DNA of 38,026 nucleotides from Arcobacter sp. (GTDB lineage: Bacteria > Campylobacterota > Campylobacteria > Campylobacterales > Arcobacteraceae): assembly GCA_002685075.1 (NCBI GenBank), contig NYWO01000003.1, positions 1-38,026 on the forward strand. Direction: 5' to 3'. Of the stretch, positions 34,290 to 38,026 are shown in pieces. Position 1 is the stretch's first letter; every line of letters starts with the position of its first letter. The position numbers were made by a program, and so were the translations under genes. The notes under the pieces are model-generated. The model was given only the letters and a program-made list of their open reading frames with translations. It did no database searches and was not told the DNA's origin.

Positions 34290-34455
34290 AAGTTGTATCC
34301 TTTAAATTTAAGTTAAGTTTAAATTTTGTCGGAATTGTACCATAATTTATATAATAATTAAAGCTATTTTAAGGTAAATTTTAAAATTTCTTTAAGTTAA
34401 CCTTTTATTAACTTAGAATTGATAAAATAACAAAAACAATCTTTTAAGGAAAAAA
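34290..34455. promoter_or_regulatory. Divergent promoter region with phased TTTAA(G/A) repeats
   Basis: 166 bp between the divergent regulator and PEB4-like genes. TTTAA(G/A) hexamers occur in two groups: TTTAAG at 34307 and TTTAAA at 34318 (11-bp spacing), and TTTAAG at 34368, TTTAAA at 34380 and TTTAAG at 34391 (12 and 11 bp). Eleven-base direct repeats suit dimers of OmpR-family regulators. Candidate promoter parts are a minus-strand TACAAT (34334-34339) about 45 bp before the regulator start, and for the PEB4-like gene TAGAAT (34414-34419) with TTTAAG (34391-34396) 17 bp ahead as a -35-like box. TATAAT also occurs at 34350-34355. All promoter calls are by eye. Confidence 0.55.
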
Positions 34456-35265
34456 ATGAAAAAAATTATTTCAAGTTTAGTAGCGACTTTAGCAATTGCA
34501 TCTGTATCATTAAATGCAGCTGATTATTATGCATCAGTTGATGGAGATAAAATCACAAAAGCAGATGTTGCTTTAGTATTACAAGATCCAAGAATCGATT
34601 TTGCTAAATTACCAAAAAATGCACAAAACCAAGTTTTAGAGCAAATTATAAATAAAAAGCTTTTAGCAAAACAGGCTATTAAAAATGGAATTGAAAATGA
34701 TTCATCATATAAAGATGCTTTAAGCAAAATGAAACAAGACTTAGCATTTCAAGTATGGCAAAAAAATGAAATTGCAAAGCTTAAACCATCAGATAGTGAA
34801 ATCAAAAAGTTTTATGATGGAAATAAAGCAAAATTTGTAGTTCCTTCAACTCTAAAAGCAAGTCATATTTTACTTAAAGAAGAAGCAGAAGCAAAAAATA
34901 TTATTAAACAAATAAATAAAGCTTCAAATAAACAAGCTAAATTTACTGAATTAGCAAAAACAAAATCAATTGGTCCTACAGGAAAAAATGGTGGTAAATT
35001 AGGTGAATTTCCAGCAAATCAAATGGTTCCAGAATTTTCAACAGCTGCACAAAATATGACTCCCGGTTCATATTCAAAATCTCCAGTTAAAACTCAATTT
35101 GGTTACCATGTTATATATTTAGAATCAAAAAAATTAGGAAAATCATTATCTTTTAATGAAGTAAAAGGTAATATTTCACAAATGTTAATAGGAAACGCTT
35201 ATAATAAAAAAGTAAAAGAGGTTTCTGACAAGTTAAGAAAGACAGCAAAAATAGTAATTAAATAA
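34456..35265 (+). CDS. Periplasmic peptidyl-prolyl cis-trans isomerase / chaperone (PEB4-like, PpiC family)
   Basis: SurA/PrsA-like folding helper for outer-membrane proteins. 269 residues with a clear signal peptide (MKKIISSLVA..., cleavage expected near Ala21-Ala22), an N-terminal helical chaperone segment, and a parvulin domain at about 128-225 marked by KASHILLKEE, GKNGGKLGEF, MVPEFSTAA and TQFGYHVIYLE. The C-terminal helices pack back on the N-terminal part in this family. In Campylobacter the PEB4 gene is also followed by fructose-bisphosphate aldolase, as here (18-bp gap), which supports orthology. AAGGA lies 6 bp before the ATG. Its promoter region is shared with the regulator gene. 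Confidence 0.91.
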   Translation: MKKIISSLVATLAIASVSLNAADYYASVDGDKITKADVALVLQDPRIDFAKLPKNAQNQVLEQIINKKLLAKQAIKNGIENDSSYKDALSKMKQDLAFQVWQKNEIAKLKPSDSEIKKFYDGNKAKFVVPSTLKASHILLKEEAEAKNIIKQINKASNKQAKFTELAKTKSIGPTGKNGGKLGEFPANQMVPEFSTAAQNMTPGSYSKSPVKTQFGYHVIYLESKKLGKSLSFNEVKGNISQMLIGNAYNKKVKEVSDKLRKTAKIVIK

Positions 35266-35283
35266 ATTTTCAAGGATACTAGT

Positions 35284-36351
35284 TTGGGTGTATTAGAAGT
35301 AGTAAAAGCAGGAGTTTTAACAGGAAGTGAAGCAAAGAAATTATTTGCTTACGCAAAAAAGAATAAGTTTGCAATTCCAGCAGTAAATGTTGTTGGGACT
35401 GATTCTGTAAACGCAGTTTTAGAAGCAGCAGCAAAAGTTAATTCACCAGTTATTATTCAGTTCTCAAATGGTGGAGCAGGTTATTATGCAGGTAAAGGTT
35501 TAAAAGCAGAAAATGCAGCAGTTTTAGGTGGAATAAGTGGTGCTAATCATGTTCATACTATGGCTGAAGCTTATGGTGTTCCTGTTATTTTACATACGGA
35601 TCATGCAGCTAGAAAACTATTGCCATGGATTGATGGCTTATTAGATGCTGGAAAAGAACACTTTGAAAAAACAGGTCGTCCTTTATACACATCTCATATG
35701 CTTGATTTAAGTGAAGAATCATTAGAAGAAAATATTGGAACTTGTGTAGAGTATTTTAAAACTATGAACGAACTTGATATGATGATTGAAATTGAGCTTG
35801 GAATTACAGGTGGAGAAGAAGATGGTGTTGATAACTCTGACGTTGATAATGCCTTATTATATACTCAACCTGAAGAAGTTTCATATGCTTATGAAGAGTT
35901 AAGTAAAGTTAGTCCTAATTTTACAATCGCTGCTTCATTTGGAAATGTTCATGGTGTTTATAAACCAGGAAATGTTCAATTAAGTCCAAAAATTTTAGAT
36001 AATTCACAAAAATTTATTCAAGAAAAACATGATACTGAACTTGAACCTGTTGATTTTGTATTCCATGGAGGGTCTGGTTCACAGCTTTCTGAAATTAGAG
36101 AATCTATTGATTATGGTGTAATAAAGATGAATATTGATACAGATACTCAATGGGCAACATGGGATGGTGTTAGATCTTACGAAGCTAAAAACCATGACTA
36201 CTTACAAGGTCAAATTGGAAATCCAGAATGTCCTGATAAGCCAAATAAATCTTACTATGATCCAAGAAAATGGTTAAGAGCTTCACAAGAATCTATGATT
36301 GCAAGACTTGAAATTGCATTCTCTGATTTATGTGCAATCAACAAAAACTAG
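35284..36351 (+). CDS. fbaA: Class II fructose-1,6-bisphosphate aldolase
   Basis: Zn-dependent aldolase of glycolysis/gluconeogenesis, 355 residues, matching the E. coli FbaA (class IIA) length. Metal and catalytic residues are in place: Asp106-His107 in LHTDHAARK, Glu171 in IEIELGITGGEED, His223 in GNVHGVY and His261 in FHGGSGS, followed by NIDTDTQWA. The start is TTG at 35284, seven bases after an AAGGA site; the first ATG in frame is far inside the protein, so TTG is the only sensible start. Co-oriented with the PEB4-like gene and probably co-transcribed. Confidence 0.95.
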   Translation: MGVLEVVKAGVLTGSEAKKLFAYAKKNKFAIPAVNVVGTDSVNAVLEAAAKVNSPVIIQFSNGGAGYYAGKGLKAENAAVLGGISGANHVHTMAEAYGVPVILHTDHAARKLLPWIDGLLDAGKEHFEKTGRPLYTSHMLDLSEESLEENIGTCVEYFKTMNELDMMIEIELGITGGEEDGVDNSDVDNALLYTQPEEVSYAYEELSKVSPNFTIAASFGNVHGVYKPGNVQLSPKILDNSQKFIQEKHDTELEPVDFVFHGGSGSQLSEIRESIDYGVIKMNIDTDTQWATWDGVRSYEAKNHDYLQGQIGNPECPDKPNKSYYDPRKWLRASQESMIARLEIAFSDLCAINKN

Positions 36352-36375
36352 AAACAAAAAACTAAAAAATTAAAT

Positions 36376-36406
36376 TTATAAGCTAGTAAATTTTACTAGT
36401 TTATAA
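36376..36406. terminator. Inverted repeat after fbaA, possible terminator
   Basis: A 14-bp stem (36376-36389 with 36393-36406, one G-T pair) and a 3-base loop. No T run follows on the plus strand, but the bases to its left read as a T-rich tail on the minus strand. It lies 25 bp after the aldolase stop and before the next plus-strand gene, so a role in ending or stabilising the fbaA transcript is plausible; classic intrinsic termination is not clearly supported. Confidence 0.4.
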
Positions 36407-36418
36407 AGGCTTAAGACT

Positions 36419-37072
36419 ATGATAAAACCTCTTTTTATCTTCTTTTTTATATTTACTTCAATAGTAAATGCAAATCCTTTTAAAATATCACCAATAACTA
36501 AGCAAATACAAAAGCGAATGCTTGATGGAAACTCTTTTAAAAAAGGCTGCCCAATTCCTTTAAAAGATTTAAGATATTTAAGTATAAAACATTTAGGTTT
36601 TGATGGCAAAGATAAAATAGGTGAGTTAATAGTTCATAAAAATATTGCAGAAAATACTTTGAAAATATTTGATGAATTATATACAATAAAATACCCAATT
36701 TATAAAATGAAACTTGTAAGTGATTATAAAGCAGATGATTGGGTATCAATTGAAGATAATAACACTTCAGCTTTTAACTGTAGAGCAATAACGGGTAAAA
36801 AAAACAAATGGTCAAAGCATGCATATGGAAAAGCTATTGATATAAATCCAATAGAAAATCCATATATTTCAAAAAAAGGTCATATTTCTCATAAAAATTC
36901 ACTAAAATATAGAACTAGAAAACATAAAATAAAAACTTTAAAAGATAAAGCAGTATTACTTAAAAATGATAAAGCAGTAAAGATATTTGAGAACTATGGA
37001 TGGAAATGGGGTGGTGATTGGATTACTATAAAAGATTATCAACACTTTGAATATAAAATAAAAGGAATATAA
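36419..37072 (+). CDS. M15-type metallopeptidase (D,D-/L,D-carboxypeptidase-like), exported
   Basis: 217-residue exported protein with a hydrophobic signal sequence ending near ANA (about residue 19). The zinc site of the M15/VanY group is visible: His134 and Asp141 in SKHAYGKAIDINP and His209 in DYQHFEY, with WKWGGDW just before the last histidine. Two cysteines (44 and 121) could form a disulphide. Such proteins cut peptide stems of peptidoglycan, so a wall-trimming role is likely. The gene ends directly at the start of the aminopeptidase gene, suggesting co-transcription, though no functional link is obvious. Confidence 0.85.
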   Translation: MIKPLFIFFFIFTSIVNANPFKISPITKQIQKRMLDGNSFKKGCPIPLKDLRYLSIKHLGFDGKDKIGELIVHKNIAENTLKIFDELYTIKYPIYKMKLVSDYKADDWVSIEDNNTSAFNCRAITGKKNKWSKHAYGKAIDINPIENPYISKKGHISHKNSLKYRTRKHKIKTLKDKAVLLKNDKAVKIFENYGWKWGGDWITIKDYQHFEYKIKGI

Positions 37073-38026
37073 ATGAATATTAAATTATCAAAAAAAGATT
37101 TACATACAATTGATTCTGATATAGAATTAGTTGTAGTAAAAGATTTAAAAAAATTAGAAAAAAGTACACAAAAGCTTCTAAAGAAAATATCATTTGATTT
37201 AAAATCATTTGATACATATTTTGATGCAAGTAAAAACATATTTTATGTTTCAAGCGCAAAATTAAAAAAAGAAGATTTAAAACTTTGTTTTTCAAGTGCT
37301 ATTAGAAATATAAAGAAGCTAAATATCAAAAGTGTAAAGTTTGATTTAATTCAAAATGACAAAGAGCTAAAAATAGATGAGATTGTTGAAGGTTTAGTTT
37401 TAGGAGCTTATGAATTTACAAAATACAAATCAGCAAAAAATAAAAACAAAAAAATGAATATTACAATTTCTACAAAAAACTCAAAAAAAAATGAAGAAGT
37501 TTTAGAAAAAACTCTTGCAAATACTTTAGCTATTACATCTAGTGTAAATATGGTAAGAAGTATTATAAATACTCCACCTGAAGATTATTTCCCTGCAACT
37601 ATGGCAAATGATGCAAAAAATATAGCAAGCCAAAACAACTTACAATGTATTATTCACGGGGAAGAGTACTTAATAAAAAATGGAATGAATGCAATGTTTA
37701 ATGTAGGACGTGCTTCAAGACATGAATCACAGCTTATACATCTATCATATAAGCCAAAAGAGCCAAAAGGTAAGATAGTTCTAGTTGGAAAAGGTTTGAC
37801 TTATGATAGTGGTGGTTTAAGCTTAAAATCGGGTGCTGGTATGGTTTCTATGAAATGTGATAAAGGTGGTGGCTCTGCAGTATTAGGAATTATGAATACT
37901 TTAAAAGCACTTTCTTGTGAATACGAAGTTCATGGAATTATAGGTGCTGTTGAAAATATGATAGGTGGAGATGCCTATAAACCTGATGATGTATTAAAAG
38001 CTAAAAATGGAAAGACTATAGAAGTA
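37073..38026 (+). CDS. pepA: Leucyl aminopeptidase (M17 family), 3' end beyond window
   Basis: The frame is open from the ATG at 37073 to the right edge: 318 codons. The N-terminal domain is variable and Lys-rich; the catalytic domain begins near residue 160 with VRSIINTPPEDYFPATMA. The metal-site motif VGKGLTYDSGGLSLK (first metal-binding Lys and Asp, catalytic Lys) and SMKCDKGGG (next Asp) are intact, and the end reaches GDAYKPDDVLKAKNGKTIEV, just before the expected NTDAEGR motif outside the window. Cytoplasmic hexameric Zn/Mn aminopeptidase releasing N-terminal residues from peptides. The start directly follows the upstream stop. Confidence 0.93.
   Translation, partial: MNIKLSKKDLHTIDSDIELVVVKDLKKLEKSTQKLLKKISFDLKSFDTYFDASKNIFYVSSAKLKKEDLKLCFSSAIRNIKKLNIKSVKFDLIQNDKELKIDEIVEGLVLGAYEFTKYKSAKNKNKKMNITISTKNSKKNEEVLEKTLANTLAITSSVNMVRSIINTPPEDYFPATMANDAKNIASQNNLQCIIHGEEYLIKNGMNAMFNVGRASRHESQLIHLSYKPKEPKGKIVLVGKGLTYDSGGLSLKSGAGMVSMKCDKGGGSAVLGIMNTLKALSCEYEVHGIIGAVENMIGGDAYKPDDVLKAKNGKTIEV

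Noticed and set aside
733-37295. Open frames of 60-140 codons on the minus strand and in other frames inside genes
   Set aside because: They lie wholly or almost wholly inside well-supported genes, have low-complexity Ile/Phe/Ser-rich translations and show no family motif.
1-38026. Mobile elements, integrases, CRISPR arrays, rRNA or tRNA genes
   Set aside because: No transposase or recombinase motifs, no regularly spaced repeats and no cloverleaf or rRNA-like sequence were found on reading.

Overview
The window is AT-rich DNA (roughly 27-30 % GC by eye) with the coding style of the Campylobacterota, most likely an Arcobacter-type organism (Arcobacteraceae). The main support is at the right end: an OmpR-type response regulator whose C-terminal half closely matches the Helicobacter HsrA / Campylobacter CosR regulators as I remember them, a PEB4-type periplasmic prolyl isomerase followed by class II fructose-bisphosphate aldolase, and a leucyl aminopeptidase. 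No rRNA, tRNA, insertion sequence, CRISPR array or integrase was seen. Gene functions are assigned from family motifs read by eye, not by database search.

Bases 1-31792 are one tightly packed plus-strand surface-glycan locus of 31 genes, with many 1-10 bp overlaps and a single internal non-coding gap above about 35 bp (24736-24829). From left to right: (i) 1-2096, UDP-HexNAc 4-epimerase (cut by the window edge) and 6-dehydrogenase, together predicted to give UDP-GalNAcA; (ii) 2098-7169, a legionaminic acid core set (legB, legC, legH/neuD-like, legI, legG); (iii) 7175-9749, a HisF-like / HisH-like / N-acetyl-sugar amidotransferase trio that should turn an acetamido group into an acetamidino group; (iv) 9749-13168, ptmE-ptmF-ptmB-ptmA, the same order as in the C. 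jejuni legionaminic acid (flagellin glycan) cluster, supplying the GDP-amino-sugar precursor and CMP activation; (v) 13202-20684, an acyltransferase, two GT-B-like glycosyltransferases, a Wzx-type flippase, an MBOAT acyltransferase and its SGNH-like partner; (vi) 20697-24735, a second nonulosonic acid set, neuB-neuC-neuA, plus a third GT-B-like transferase; (vii) 24830-31792, GT2, GT4, PglC-like phosphoglycosyl transferase, hexapeptide acetyltransferase, PglE-like aminotransferase, PglF-like dehydratase and GalE, resembling the initiation half of the Campylobacter pgl locus.

Read together, these genes predict an undecaprenyl-linked oligosaccharide started with a bacillosamine-like sugar, extended by GT4 and GT2 enzymes, decorated with two different nonulosonic acids (an amidinated legionaminic acid and probably a sialic acid), O-acylated, and flipped by Wzx. 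No polymerase (Wzy), chain-length regulator, O-antigen ligase, oligosaccharyltransferase, Maf-type transferase or flagellin lies in the window, so the final acceptor cannot be read from here.

Bases 31810-38026 are housekeeping and regulatory: a small CoA-binding protein; a convergent histidine kinase / response regulator pair on the minus strand; a 166-bp divergent control region with phased TTTAA(G/A) repeats; a PEB4-like PpiC isomerase; fbaA; an M15-type peptidase; and the first 318 codons of a leucyl aminopeptidase cut by the right edge.
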